Below, one piece after another: positions 34,721 through 42,899 of a DNA stretch of 64,000 nt (its first letter is position 1; every line of letters begins with the position of its first letter). A program made the position numbers and the translations under genes. The notes under the pieces are model-generated. The model was not told the origin of the DNA and ran no database searches. It saw only the letters and a program-made list of their open reading frames with translations. Source of the stretch: Lichenicola sp964247725 (GTDB taxonomy: Bacteria > Pseudomonadota > Alphaproteobacteria > Acetobacterales > Acetobacteraceae); the NCBI GenBank assembly GCA_964247725.1, contig CAXTVM010000005.1, forward strand, positions 1 to 64,000, written 5' to 3'.

Positions 34721-35552
34721 TCCGCCGGCCGCCATACGGCAGGTGAGGCTGTCGGACGGCACATCGGTGCCGGCACTCGGCCAGGGGACCTGGCGCATGG
34801 GCGAGGACCCGGCCCGGCGGCGCACCGAGACCTGCGGCCTGCGCGCCGGCATCGAGCTCGGCATGGAGCTGATCGACACCGCCGAGACGTATGGCGACGG
34901 CGCTGCCGAGGCGCTGGTGGGCGAGGCGATCGCCGGCCTGCGCGACCGGGTCACGCTGGTCAGCAAGGTGCTGCCGTCGAACGCGACCTGGACCGGCGTG
35001 CCGGCGGCATGCCGGCGCAGCCTGAAGCGGCTGTGGGTCGAGCGGATCGACCTCTACCTGCTGCACTGGCGCGGCGCCATCGCGCTGGCGGAGACCGTCG
35101 AGACTTTCGAGGGGTTGCGGCGGGAGGGGCTGATCGGCGCCTGGGGGCGTCGAACTTCGACGTGGCCGACGTGGGCGAGTTCGCCGGCCCGGCCCGGCGC
35201 CTGCGCGGTCAACCAGGTGCTCTACAACCTCGAGCATCGCGGCGTTGAGCACGACCTGATGGCGTATTCGGTTGAGCAGGGCATCCCGCTGATGGCCTAC
35301 TCGCCGCTGGGCCAGGCCGGCGCCCTGCTCCGCGCCCCGGCGCTGGCCCGCGTCGCCGGCCGCCACGGCGCCACGCCGGCGCAGGTGGCGCTGGCCTGGA
35401 CGCTGCTGCGCCCCAACGTGATCAGCATCCCGGAGGGCGGCACCGTCGCGCACGTGCGGAAGAATGCGCGGGCGGCGTCGCTGCGGCTGACCGAGGCCGA
35501 TCGCGCCGAGCTGGACGCGGCGTTCCCGCCGCTCGCGAGGCTTCGGCATTAG
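34713..35552 (+). CDS. Aldo/keto reductase with a compensated double frameshift
   Basis: A protein of about 279 residues of the DkgA/YajO-like aldo/keto reductase family. LIDTAETYGDGAAEALVG carries the catalytic Asp/Tyr, SKVLPSN the catalytic Lys, and LYLLHWRG the catalytic His. AVNQVLYNLEHRGVEHDL and YSPLGQAGALL are typical. Between about 35146 and 35200 the frame reads GRRTSTWPTWASSPARP, where the family has GxSNFDVxDxEE. That sequence (GASNFDVADVGEFAG) is found in the next frame. A missing G in a G-run at 35143-35147 and a restoring shift near 35190 would explain it. NADPH-dependent carbonyl reduction is expected if functional. Confidence 0.78.
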   Translation: MADPPAAIRQVRLSDGTSVPALGQGTWRMGEDPARRRTETCGLRAGIELGMELIDTAETYGDGAAEALVGEAIAGLRDRVTLVSKVLPSNATWTGVPAACRRSLKRLWVERIDLYLLHWRGAIALAETVETFEGLRREGLIGAWGRRTSTWPTWASSPARPGACAVNQVLYNLEHRGVEHDLMAYSVEQGIPLMAYSPLGQAGALLRAPALARVAGRHGATPAQVALAWTLLRPNVISIPEGGTVAHVRKNARAASLRLTEADRAELDAAFPPLARLRH

Positions 35553-35555
35553 AAG

Positions 35556-35713
35556 CAAGGCCAGGGGCTTTGCCCCTGGACCCCACTGGGGCCGCGGGCC
35601 CCAGGCCCCGATTTGTTAAGGTCATACCCTCATGTAGGAACCATCTTCTTATGAATCGGGGTTTGGGGCCCGCGGCCCCAACGGGTCCAGGGCAGCGCCC
35701 TGGCCTTCCTTCC
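35556..35713. repeat. NPE nested-palindrome element, copy 4 (complete)
   Basis: Reads AAGGCCAGGGGCTTTGCCCC, inner GGGGCCGCGGGCCCC, core with GATTTGTTAAGGTCAT and ATCTTCTTATGAATCGG, mirrored inner GGGGCCCGCGGCCCC, and outer CCAGGGCAGCGCCCTGG. It is inverted relative to copies at 19405 and 55576. It lies between the aldo/keto reductase and the Hyf-like operon. Confidence 0.95.
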
Positions 35714-35831
35714 CGTGCCGCAGCGCACGAAGCCGCTTTGCCGCCGGCGCGGACTGCCGCACCATGGGGCGGAACGGGATCGGGGGCCGGGGACCGGTGC
35801 GAGCGACGACGGGGCCGCGGGACAAGGTGGG

Positions 35832-37715
35832 GTGAGCCTCCTGATCCTGGCCGGCCTGCTGGCCGTGCTGTCGGGCCTGCTCGTGGCGCGGCTGCTGCGC
35901 CGCGGCGTCGGCGTCCTGGCCGGCATCGGCGCCGCCCTCTGCGCGCTGGCCCTGCTGGCGGGCGTGCGCCCGACCGCGCTGCCGCTGCCGATCGGCCTGG
36001 TCGGCGGCGGCGGCGCGCTGCAGCTGGACGGCCTGTCCGCCGCGTTCCTGCTGTTGACCTTCCTGGTCGCGGCACTCGCCGACGCCGAGCCGCTCTGCGT
36101 CGCCGCCGCGGGCCTCACGATGCTGGCCGGCGACCTCGTGCTGCTGGCGGTCGCCGGCACCCTGACCCTGCTGGCGCTGCCGCGGCCGGGCTTCGGCCTG
36201 CGCATGGACCGGGTCCGGGTCCTGGCCGCGGGCGGCCTGGTCGGCGCATCCGCGCTGCTGTCGGGCCTGGCCGCGCAGACGGGCGCGCTGCTGCCGGACA
36301 CCGGCTTCTCGCTGACCCGCGCCGGCCTCGCCGGCGGCCTCGGCCGCACCGATGCCGCCGTGCTGCTGCCGCTGCTGGTGGCGCTCGGCATCGCGCCGCT
36401 GCTGGGGCTGTGGCCGTTCGCCGCCTGGCATCGCCGGCTGTGCGGCAGCGGGCCCGGCTGGGCGGTGGCGGTGGTCTCGTTGGTCGGGCTGTTCCTGCCG
36501 CTGCGGCTCCTGCTCGACCTGGGCGGTTCGGCGCCGCCGGCCGGCTGGGGTTATGCGCTGGGCGCGCTCGGGCTGGTCTCCGCGCTGCGGGCGGCCGCGG
36601 CGGCACTGCGCGAACCGACGCTGCGCGGCGCCGTCGCCCGCCTGCTCGCGGTGCAGAACGGGCTCGCCGTGTTCGGCGCGGCGCTGTGCCTGCTGGCGCG
36701 GGCCTGCGACCTGCCGATGCTGGCCGCCGCCTCGCTCGACGCGGTGCTGCTGCTGCTGCCGGCGCAGGCGCTGGCCGGGCTCGCGATGCTCACGCTGGCG
36801 ACGGCGATGGAGGCGGAGGCCGGCGCCAGCCTGCTGGCCCGGCTCGGCGGGCTGATCCAGTCGATGCCGCGGGCGACCGCGCTGGCGGCGATCGCTGTCG
36901 CGACCCTGGCCTTTCTGCCGCCGGCGGGCGGCTTCCCGGCGCTGTGGCTTCTGCTGCAGGCGGTGCTGGTCCTGGCGCGCGGCAGCGCCCCGGCCGTGGC
37001 GGCGCTGGCGCTGTCGGCTGCGATGGCGGTGGTGATCGCGGCGGGGCTGTCCGGCCTGGGCTGGCTGCGGCTGGCGGCGGTCGCGGCGCTGGGCCGGCCG
37101 CGCACGCCGCGCGGCGCCGCGGCACGGGAGATGGCGCCGCGGCAGGGCCGGGCGGTCGTCGGCCTGCTGGCGCTGCCGGTGGCGGTGGGGCTGCTGCCGG
37201 GGATGTGGCTGCGCCTGCTGCAGCCGGTGGGGGCCGGGCTCGCGGTCGGGCTGGACGCCGATCCGCCGCCGCTGCTGCACCTGGCGGCGCCCGGCGACAC
37301 CGCCACCCTGTCTCCGCTGCCGCTCGCGGCACTGCTGCTGGCGGCGATCACCGGCTGCCTGCTGGCCGGGCGCCGCATCTCGGTGCGGCCGGAGCGGCGG
37401 GCGCCGGCCTGGGAGGGCGGCGCGGCACCACCGCCGCCCTGGCTGCCGTTCGGCGACCCGCTCACCCAGATCGGGCCCGCCACGCTCCGGCAAGTGGTGG
37501 GGCGGCAGCTCGCGGGCGAGGTCGGAGGCTGGAGCGCGCTGTCCGCGCGACCGGCCTGGTGTTCGAGCCCCGGGCGGCGGCGGCGGACGGCGCTTCGCCT
37601 GGCCGGGACGGGCAGCGCCGCGCTGCTGACGCTGCTGCGGCGCCAGGGCGCGGCCCTGGCGCTGCTGGCGTTCGCCGCCCTGATCGGGCTCTGCCTCGCA
37701 TGGCGCGGCGCATGA
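35832..37715 (+). CDS. HyfB-like antiporter-type membrane subunit, lysine-free
   Basis: A 627-residue membrane protein with roughly 14-16 hydrophobic helices, matching hydrogenase-4 component B / NuoL-like subunits in position and layout. The TM region that normally carries a pumping Lys (GLVPFHxWL in relatives) reads GLWPFAAWHRRL, and the protein contains no lysine from the start codon to the stop. The start is GTG at 35832 (SLLILAGLLAVLSGLL); an ATG at 35715 would add repeat-flank sequence. It heads the Ehr-like operon, separated from the next gene by a repeat of about 130 bp. Homology is by operon position and weak motifs. Confidence 0.75.
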   Translation: MSLLILAGLLAVLSGLLVARLLRRGVGVLAGIGAALCALALLAGVRPTALPLPIGLVGGGGALQLDGLSAAFLLLTFLVAALADAEPLCVAAAGLTMLAGDLVLLAVAGTLTLLALPRPGFGLRMDRVRVLAAGGLVGASALLSGLAAQTGALLPDTGFSLTRAGLAGGLGRTDAAVLLPLLVALGIAPLLGLWPFAAWHRRLCGSGPGWAVAVVSLVGLFLPLRLLLDLGGSAPPAGWGYALGALGLVSALRAAAAALREPTLRGAVARLLAVQNGLAVFGAALCLLARACDLPMLAAASLDAVLLLLPAQALAGLAMLTLATAMEAEAGASLLARLGGLIQSMPRATALAAIAVATLAFLPPAGGFPALWLLLQAVLVLARGSAPAVAALALSAAMAVVIAAGLSGLGWLRLAAVAALGRPRTPRGAAAREMAPRQGRAVVGLLALPVAVGLLPGMWLRLLQPVGAGLAVGLDADPPPLLHLAAPGDTATLSPLPLAALLLAAITGCLLAGRRISVRPERRAPAWEGGAAPPPPWLPFGDPLTQIGPATLRQVVGRQLAGEVGGWSALSARPAWCSSPGRRRRTALRLAGTGSAALLTLLRRQGAALALLAFAALIGLCLAWRGA

Positions 37716-37740
37716 GGGCAGGTTCGAGAATGCGCGGCGG

Positions 37741-37870
37741 CGGCGATCCGACCCGCCCTTCTGCACTTGGCGGTGCGCTCGTGGCCATCGAGGTTGCTCC
37801 GGTTCCGGGTGGATGCGCCGGGCATGCCGCTGCGCGGCAGATCCACCCGGCACAGCTCATTCTCGAACGG
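37741..37870. repeat. 130-bp repeat family, copy B, inside the Hyf-like operon
   Basis: This is the second member of the family described at 10074, in the same orientation. It fills most of the 172-bp gap between the first and second Hyf-like genes, whose other junctions all overlap by four bases. It contains the inverted pair GGTGGATGCGCCGGGCATGC and GCGCGGCAGATCCACC, which could form a stem in mRNA. Confidence 0.65.
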
Positions 37871-37887
37871 ACGCTGAGCGTGGGCAC

Positions 37888-38889
37888 ATGACCCTGGGCG
37901 CGCTGCTGCTCGGTGCGACGGCGCTGCTGCTGCACCTGGCGCTGTCGGTGGCGGCGGCGCCGCTGTCCGACGCGCTCGCCGGCTGGGCGGCCGCCCGCCT
38001 GGCGGCGGGGGCGATCGGCGCAGGACCGTGGCGGCTGCCGTCGCGCGCCGACCTCGCCGCGTCGGTACGGCGGCCGTGGCGGCGGCTCGCCTGGCTGATG
38101 GCCAAGGAGCCGGTGCTGGCCGACAACGCCTCGGCGGTCGGCAGCCTGGCCACGGTGGTGGCGTTGGCGGTGACGCTGGCGGCCGCGTCGCTGGTGCCGT
38201 CCTTCTGCCTCGGCCTGCCCACCGGTGCCGTGGCCGACCTGCCGACGGTGCTGGCGCTGCTGGGCCTGGCCCGGCTGGCGCTGCTGCTGGGCAGCCTGGA
38301 GACCGGCAGTGCCGCGCCCGGCCTCGCCGCGACGGTGCTGTCGGCGGCGGCGCTGCTGGCGCTGCCGGGCATGCTGCTGGCGGTGGCGACGCTGTGGCTG
38401 CTGTGCGGCGGCACCGGCCTGGAGGCGATCCTGTCGGCGCTGCGGGACGGCGCCGCGGCATCCGGACGCGGGGCGCCGGAGCTGCTGGCGACGCTGGCGC
38501 TGGCGCTGGCGGCCGTCGCCGCCTCGGACGGCGCCGACGATCCGTCCCAGGGGCCGTCCCAGGGACTGGCGCAGGAGCTGTCCGGACCCGATCTCGGCCT
38601 GTTCGCGCTGCAGTCCGGGTTGCAGCGCCTGGTCTGGATCGAGCTGGTGACGGCGCTGGCCTGGCCCGGGTCGCTCGCGGCGGCGCAGGCGAACCCGCTG
38701 CACTGGCCGCTCGGCCTGCTGCTGTGGGCGCTGCGGGTGGCGGCGGGCTGCGTGCTGCTCAGTGCCGCGCGGGGCATGCTGGGCCGGCCCGGTGGCCGGC
38801 CCGGGTCGCGCGGCGAGCTGGCGGCGGCCTCCGTGCTGCTCGGCCTACTGGCGCCGCTGCTGCTGCTGGCCGGGCGCGCGGTCGAATGA
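37888..38889 (+). CDS. HyfC/NuoH-like membrane subunit
   Basis: A 333-residue membrane protein with about eight helices of the complex-I subunit H / HycD / HyfC type. It shows the quinone-side or core motifs in weakened form: LAWLMAKEPVLADNAS, ARLALLLGSLETGSAAPGL and AQELSGPDLGLFALQSGLQRL before WIELVTALAWP, which corresponds to the conserved EFSG-type loop. It anchors the hydrophilic arm to the membrane arm. The ATG at 37888 follows the repeat. It overlaps the next gene as ATGA. Confidence 0.82.
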   Translation: MTLGALLLGATALLLHLALSVAAAPLSDALAGWAAARLAAGAIGAGPWRLPSRADLAASVRRPWRRLAWLMAKEPVLADNASAVGSLATVVALAVTLAAASLVPSFCLGLPTGAVADLPTVLALLGLARLALLLGSLETGSAAPGLAATVLSAAALLALPGMLLAVATLWLLCGGTGLEAILSALRDGAAASGRGAPELLATLALALAAVAASDGADDPSQGPSQGLAQELSGPDLGLFALQSGLQRLVWIELVTALAWPGSLAAAQANPLHWPLGLLLWALRVAAGCVLLSAARGMLGRPGGRPGSRGELAAASVLLGLLAPLLLLAGRAVE

Positions 38890-39554
38890 CGCCGGCCGCC
38901 ATCCTGGCCCCCGTCCTGGCCCCCGTCCTGGCACCCGTCCTGGCACCCGTCCTGCCCCTGGCGCAGGCGATGCTGGCGCTGTCGCTGCTGTTCGTGCGGC
39001 CGGTGCCGGACCGGCGCTGGCCGGCCCGTCTGCTGCTGCATGCGGTCCTGCTCGCCGCCTGCCTGACGGCGGCGGCGCTGACCCTGCCGGCGCCGGTGCC
39101 AAGCCGCTGCCTGATCGGCCTGCTCGCCGCCGGCGCCGGCATCGCGCTGTATGCCGTGATCGGCGGCGGCTGGCCGGCGCCGCCGGCTCCTGCACCCGTC
39201 CCGGGCCCCGGCGCGCCGCTGGCCTGGCTGCTGGCCGGGCTGGCGCTGGCCGGGCTGGCGACCCGGCTGCTGCGGGCGCCGGTGCTGCCGGGGGCACCGG
39301 CCGGGCTCATGGCGGTGTCGCTCGGCATCCTGCTGAGCGGGCTGCTGGGCGCGCTGGCCGCGGGCGCGCCGCGTGCGCGCAGCGGCGCGCTGCTGCTGGC
39401 GGCCGACGGCCTGATGCTGCCGGCCTGCCTGCTGCCCGGCCTGGGTGCGGCGGCGCCGGCCAGCCTGGTGCTGATCGAGGCCGGCCTGGCATGCGTGCTG
39501 CTGCGGCAGCCGACAGCCGGCGGCGATCACGGTGAACCGGTGCGGTCGCCGTGA
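38886..39554 (+). CDS. HyfE-like small membrane subunit with LAPV repeats
   Basis: A 222-residue, very hydrophobic protein of about six helices, in the HyfE/NuoK-like position. The N-terminus is an unusual tandem LAPV run encoded by four near-identical 12-bp units. No lysine is present, and the membrane glutamates typical of NuoK are reduced to one near the C-terminus (LIEAGLACVLL). It overlaps both neighbours by four bases (ATGA, GTGA). Confidence 0.75.
   Translation: MTPAAILAPVLAPVLAPVLAPVLPLAQAMLALSLLFVRPVPDRRWPARLLLHAVLLAACLTAAALTLPAPVPSRCLIGLLAAGAGIALYAVIGGGWPAPPAPAPVPGPGAPLAWLLAGLALAGLATRLLRAPVLPGAPAGLMAVSLGILLSGLLGALAAGAPRARSGALLLAADGLMLPACLLPGLGAAAPASLVLIEAGLACVLLRQPTAGGDHGEPVRSP
38904..38951 (+). 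repeat. 4 x 12-bp tandem repeat in the HyfE-like gene
   Basis: Four copies of CTGGCNCCCGTC encode (Leu-Ala-Pro-Val)x4 right after the start of the HyfE-like protein. Units 1-2 have CCC and units 3-4 have ACC in the middle, showing duplication in steps. The unit keeps frame, so copy number could vary without breaking the gene. Confidence 0.95.
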
Positions 39555-40936
39555 TCGCCGCCGTGGCCTGGCCGCCCTTCGCCGCAGCACTTCTGGCGCT
39601 GATCGCGGCACGCGGCTGGTCGCGCGCCCTACCGGCGGCGTCGCTGGCCGCGGCGCTGCCGGCGCCGGCGCTGGCGCTGGCGGCGCTGCTGTGGCCGCCG
39701 CAGCGGCCGGACGCCGCTTGGTGGCTGCAGGACCGGCTCGCGCTGTCGCTGCAGCTGCTGCTGGCGGTGCCGCTGGCGCTGGTCGCCGGCTGGCGCCTGC
39801 TGGACCGTCCGCCGGCCGGCAGCACCTGGCCGTACTGGCCGGCCTGCGCGCAGCTGCTGGCTGCCGGCGGCCTCCTGGCGGTTCGCGCCGCCTGGCTGTT
39901 CCCGATGCTGGCCGGGCTGGCGCTGGCGGCGGCGGCTTCGGTGCTGCTGTCGCGCCGCCACGGCGACCACGGCCTGCTGGCGGCGGGGCTGCTGCTGGTG
40001 GCCTGGCTCGGCATCGCCTGCCTCGCGGTCGGATCAGGGCATGCCGCCGGCTGGGCCGGGCTGCAGCAGGGCATCGTCGGCATCCCGCCCACCCTGCGCC
40101 TCTGCGGCGTCCTGCTGCTGATGCTGCCGATGCTGCTGCTGGCCTGGACCGCCTCCGCCGGGCTGGTCGGCGTCCGGCCGTCGGGCGTGGATGCGCTCTC
40201 GGCCCGGGCGCTGCTGCCGGTGCTGGCGGGCGGCCCCGCGCTCGACGTCGTGCTGCGCCTGCGCGCGCTGCCGGGGGTATCCCCGGGGCTGTTGCGGCTC
40301 GACGTGCTGCTGCCGGTCGGCGGCGGCCTGCTCGGCATGCTGCTGGCCTGCGCGCTGATGCCGGCGCAGCGCCGGCAGGCCGACCGGCTGATGCTGGCGG
40401 CGGCGCTGCAGCTCGGCGCCGCCGCGGTGGGCTTCGGCTGCGGCGGCACCGGCGGCGTGGTGGCCGGGCTGATGCTGCTGGGCGGGTTGGCGCTGGCCCT
40501 GCCGGTGGCGCTGCTGCCGGTGCCCACCCGCCTCGGCCACCGGCTGCAGCGCCTGGCGGTGCTGGCGCTGGCCGGCCTGCCGCCGTTCGCGCCCTTCGCG
40601 GCCGGGATGGTGCTGCTGCTGCGGCTGTCGGGCGACCTGCCGCTGCTGGCGGCCGCCGTGCTGGCCGGTTTCGCCGTGGCCGCGCTGCTGCTGGTGGCGG
40701 CACGGTCCGGCATCGCGCCGATGGACGCCGTGACGACTGCAGCCCGGCCCGTCCGGCTCGCCGCCGCCACCGTCCCCGGCCTGCTGGCGCTGGCGCTGCT
40801 CGGCTGGCTCGGGCTGGCGATGCCGCCCGCCCTGGCGGCCTGGCTGCTGGCCGCGTCCGAGGGCATGGCCGGCACGCCGTGGCCAAATCCGGGTTCGTAT
40901 CCCGAGCCGCCCCCGACGTCGGGGGCCCCGCCGTGA
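39551..40936 (+). CDS. HyfF-like antiporter-type membrane subunit, lysine-free
   Basis: A 461-residue protein with about 13 hydrophobic helices at the HyfF/NuoN-like position. RLGHRLQRLAVLALAGLPPFAPFAAGM resembles the late NuoN/HyfF helix with its G-x-PPF motif. The conserved membrane lysines and the glutamate of proton-pumping homologues are not visible, and there is no lysine anywhere. The start is GTG 39551. The C-terminus is Pro-rich. It overlaps the catalytic-like subunit gene by GTGA. Confidence 0.75.
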   Translation: MIAAVAWPPFAAALLALIAARGWSRALPAASLAAALPAPALALAALLWPPQRPDAAWWLQDRLALSLQLLLAVPLALVAGWRLLDRPPAGSTWPYWPACAQLLAAGGLLAVRAAWLFPMLAGLALAAAASVLLSRRHGDHGLLAAGLLLVAWLGIACLAVGSGHAAGWAGLQQGIVGIPPTLRLCGVLLLMLPMLLLAWTASAGLVGVRPSGVDALSARALLPVLAGGPALDVVLRLRALPGVSPGLLRLDVLLPVGGGLLGMLLACALMPAQRRQADRLMLAAALQLGAAAVGFGCGGTGGVVAGLMLLGGLALALPVALLPVPTRLGHRLQRLAVLALAGLPPFAPFAAGMVLLLRLSGDLPLLAAAVLAGFAVAALLLVAARSGIAPMDAVTTAARPVRLAAATVPGLLALALLGWLGLAMPPALAAWLLAASEGMAGTPWPNPGSYPEPPPTSGAPP

Positions 40937-42357
40937 GCGGACCCGTGCGCGCCGCGCCGTCGGCGGCGGGCCTGATCCGGGCCGGCACCGCGCTGCCGAT
41001 GCCGCCTTGGACCCGCTACCGGCTGGAGGATGCGGCCTGGGCCGACCTCGGCCGGCGGCTGCGTGGCGACGCGCTGCCGCTGGTGACGCTCTGGTGCGAT
41101 GGCGAGGCGGTGCACGCGCTGTTCATGGACGGTCCTGACCTGCCGCTGGTGGCGTCGGTGACGGTGGAAGGGAAGCGGTACCGGTCGCTGTCGCCGGCGC
41201 GGCCGGCGGTGCTGGCATGCGAGCGGATCGTCCGCGATCTGTGGGGGGTCGAGGCGATGGGCACCGACGAGCTGCGCCCCTGGCTCGACCACGGGCTGTG
41301 GGGCCGGACCGCGCCGCTGTCGCCGCGGCCCGGTCCGGCGGCGTGGCCGCCGGAGCCGCCGGACTTCACGCAGACGCAGGCCGAGGCCGCCCGCGGCGCC
41401 ACCGAGCTCGGCATCGGGCCGGTGCAGGCGCTGGTCGCCGGCCCCGTGCACCTGCGGCTGACGCTGGACGGCGACCGCATCGCGCGGCTGCAGCCGCTGC
41501 TCGGCTACGCCCATCGCGGCGTCGTCGGGCTGATGCGCGGCCGCCTCCCCGCCGAGGCGGCGGCGCTCGCGTCCCGCCTCGACGCAGAGGCGAGCGTGGC
41601 GCACCAGACCGGCTTCGCGCGCGCGGTCGAGGCTGCCTGCGCCTGGCCGATCACCGCGCGCGCCGACACGCTGCGCGGGCTGATGGGGGAGCTGGAGCAG
41701 GCGGCGATGGACCTGCTCCAGCTGGTGCGGACGCTGCGCGCGGTCGGGCTGCACGGCGCAGCGGCGCGGCCGGGCGCGCTGCGCGAGGGGCTGCTCGCCG
41801 TTTGCGAGCGGAGCTTCGGCCACCGCCTGATGATGGATTCGATCGTCCCCGGCGGTCTCTCGCGCGCGCCGTCGGAGACCGGGCTGGCGGCGTTGCTGCC
41901 GGAGCTCGACCGGCAGCGGGCGGCCCTGCCGTCGTTGCGGTGCCTGCTGGGCGGTGCGGCCGGGCGCCGGCTGGCCGGCCGCGCGGGGATCCGGGAGGCG
42001 CCGGCCGGCGATGCGCTGGATCGCGCCGTCCTCCGGCTGGAGGGCGTCGCGCGCGCGCTCCGCGACGCCCGCAGCTGGCTGCTGGCCGACGCCGGCGGCG
42101 CCGTGTTCGCCGGCCCGCCGGACGGATGGGATCGGCCGGACGGCGCGGTGGAGGGCCTCGGCGCCGCCGCCTCGCGGCACGGCCCGGTCTGGCACTGGGT
42201 CAGGCTCCAGGCCGGCCGCCTCGCCGCCCTGCACGTGCACGACCCGGTGCTGCCGCTCTGGCAGCGCCTGGAGGAGGCGGCGGTCGGCATGACGCCGGAC
42301 GAGCTTCCGCTGCTGTGCGCCTCGCTCGGGCTGTCGGTCTCGGGAGCCGACCAGTGA
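40933..42357 (+). CDS. HyfG/NuoCD-like subunit lacking the NiFe-site cysteines
   Basis: A 474-residue fusion of a 30-kDa (NuoC-like) N-domain (about 25-130) and a 49-kDa (NuoD / large hydrogenase subunit-like) domain. GPVQALVAGPVHLRL, LLGYAHRGVVGLMRG and SFGHRLMMDSIVPGG are clear family signatures. Where group 4 NiFe hydrogenases have RxCGxC, this protein has RLDAEASVAH (about 215-224). The C-terminal DPxxxC motif is DPVLPLWQRLEE. Hence it cannot hold a NiFe site. It fits the energy-converting-hydrogenase-related (Ehr) type; the electron donor and acceptor are unknown. Confidence 0.85.
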   Translation: MSGPVRAAPSAAGLIRAGTALPMPPWTRYRLEDAAWADLGRRLRGDALPLVTLWCDGEAVHALFMDGPDLPLVASVTVEGKRYRSLSPARPAVLACERIVRDLWGVEAMGTDELRPWLDHGLWGRTAPLSPRPGPAAWPPEPPDFTQTQAEAARGATELGIGPVQALVAGPVHLRLTLDGDRIARLQPLLGYAHRGVVGLMRGRLPAEAAALASRLDAEASVAHQTGFARAVEAACAWPITARADTLRGLMGELEQAAMDLLQLVRTLRAVGLHGAAARPGALREGLLAVCERSFGHRLMMDSIVPGGLSRAPSETGLAALLPELDRQRAALPSLRCLLGGAAGRRLAGRAGIREAPAGDALDRAVLRLEGVARALRDARSWLLADAGGAVFAGPPDGWDRPDGAVEGLGAAASRHGPVWHWVRLQAGRLAALHVHDPVLPLWQRLEEAAVGMTPDELPLLCASLGLSVSGADQ

Positions 42358-42899
42358 GCACGGCCAAGGGTGTCGCGGTCGCGGACCGCCCGGCGCTGTC
42401 GCTGCTGCACCTCCCCGGCGGCGGCTGCGGCGGCTGCGCGCTCGAGCTCGACGGGATCCCCCGCACCGCCTGGGACGCGCTCGGGCTTCGGCTCGTGTCC
42501 CTGCCGCGCCATGCCGACCTGCTGCTGGTCAGCGGCTGCGTCACCCGGACGCTGCTGCGTTCGGTGGAGGCGTGCTGGGCGGCGATGGCGGCGCCGAAGC
42601 ACTTGGTCGCGGTCGGCGCCTGCGCGCTGGACGGCGGCCCGTTCAGGGGCGGCGACGCGGTCGGGGGCGGCTACGCGGTCGCGGGCGGCATCGGCGACCG
42701 GCTGCCGGCGGCGCTCCTGATCCCCGGCTGTCCGCCGGCGCCGAGCGCGATTCTGGACGGGTTGCGGGCGCTGCTCGACGCCGTGCACGGCGCCGCCGGC
42801 ACGCTCACGCCGGCTTCGACAGCGCCGGCGCCTCCTCGGGCACTTCCTCCTGCAGCGCCTCGGCGTCCGCCCGCAGGCGGCGATAGCTCCGCAGGCTGA
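42354..42899 (+). CDS. HyfI/NuoB-like iron-sulfur subunit
   Basis: A 181-residue small subunit of the NuoB/HyfI type. The four ligands of the proximal [4Fe-4S] cluster are visible: C25 and C28 in GGCGGCALEL, C90 in VGACALDGG and C126 in PGCPPAP. So the cluster is retained although the NiFe site of its partner is gone. The GTG start overlaps the previous stop (GTGA). The last 30 or so residues are a Pro/Ala tail encoded by DNA that is also the 3' end of pssA on the other strand (95-base overlap). Confidence 0.87.
   Translation: MSTAKGVAVADRPALSLLHLPGGGCGGCALELDGIPRTAWDALGLRLVSLPRHADLLLVSGCVTRTLLRSVEACWAAMAAPKHLVAVGACALDGGPFRGGDAVGGGYAVAGGIGDRLPAALLIPGCPPAPSAILDGLRALLDAVHGAAGTLTPASTAPAPPRALPPAAPRRPPAGGDSSAG

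Noticed and set aside
35649..40988. Long minus-strand frames opposite the Hyf-like operon
   Set aside because: Composition is dominated by Arg/Gln/Pro/Ala with no motifs, while the plus strand has membrane proteins with ordered gene overlaps.
40933..42899. NiFe hydrogenase (hydrogenase-4)
   Set aside because: The large subunit lacks both cysteine pairs needed for the NiFe site, and no hyp maturation genes are present.
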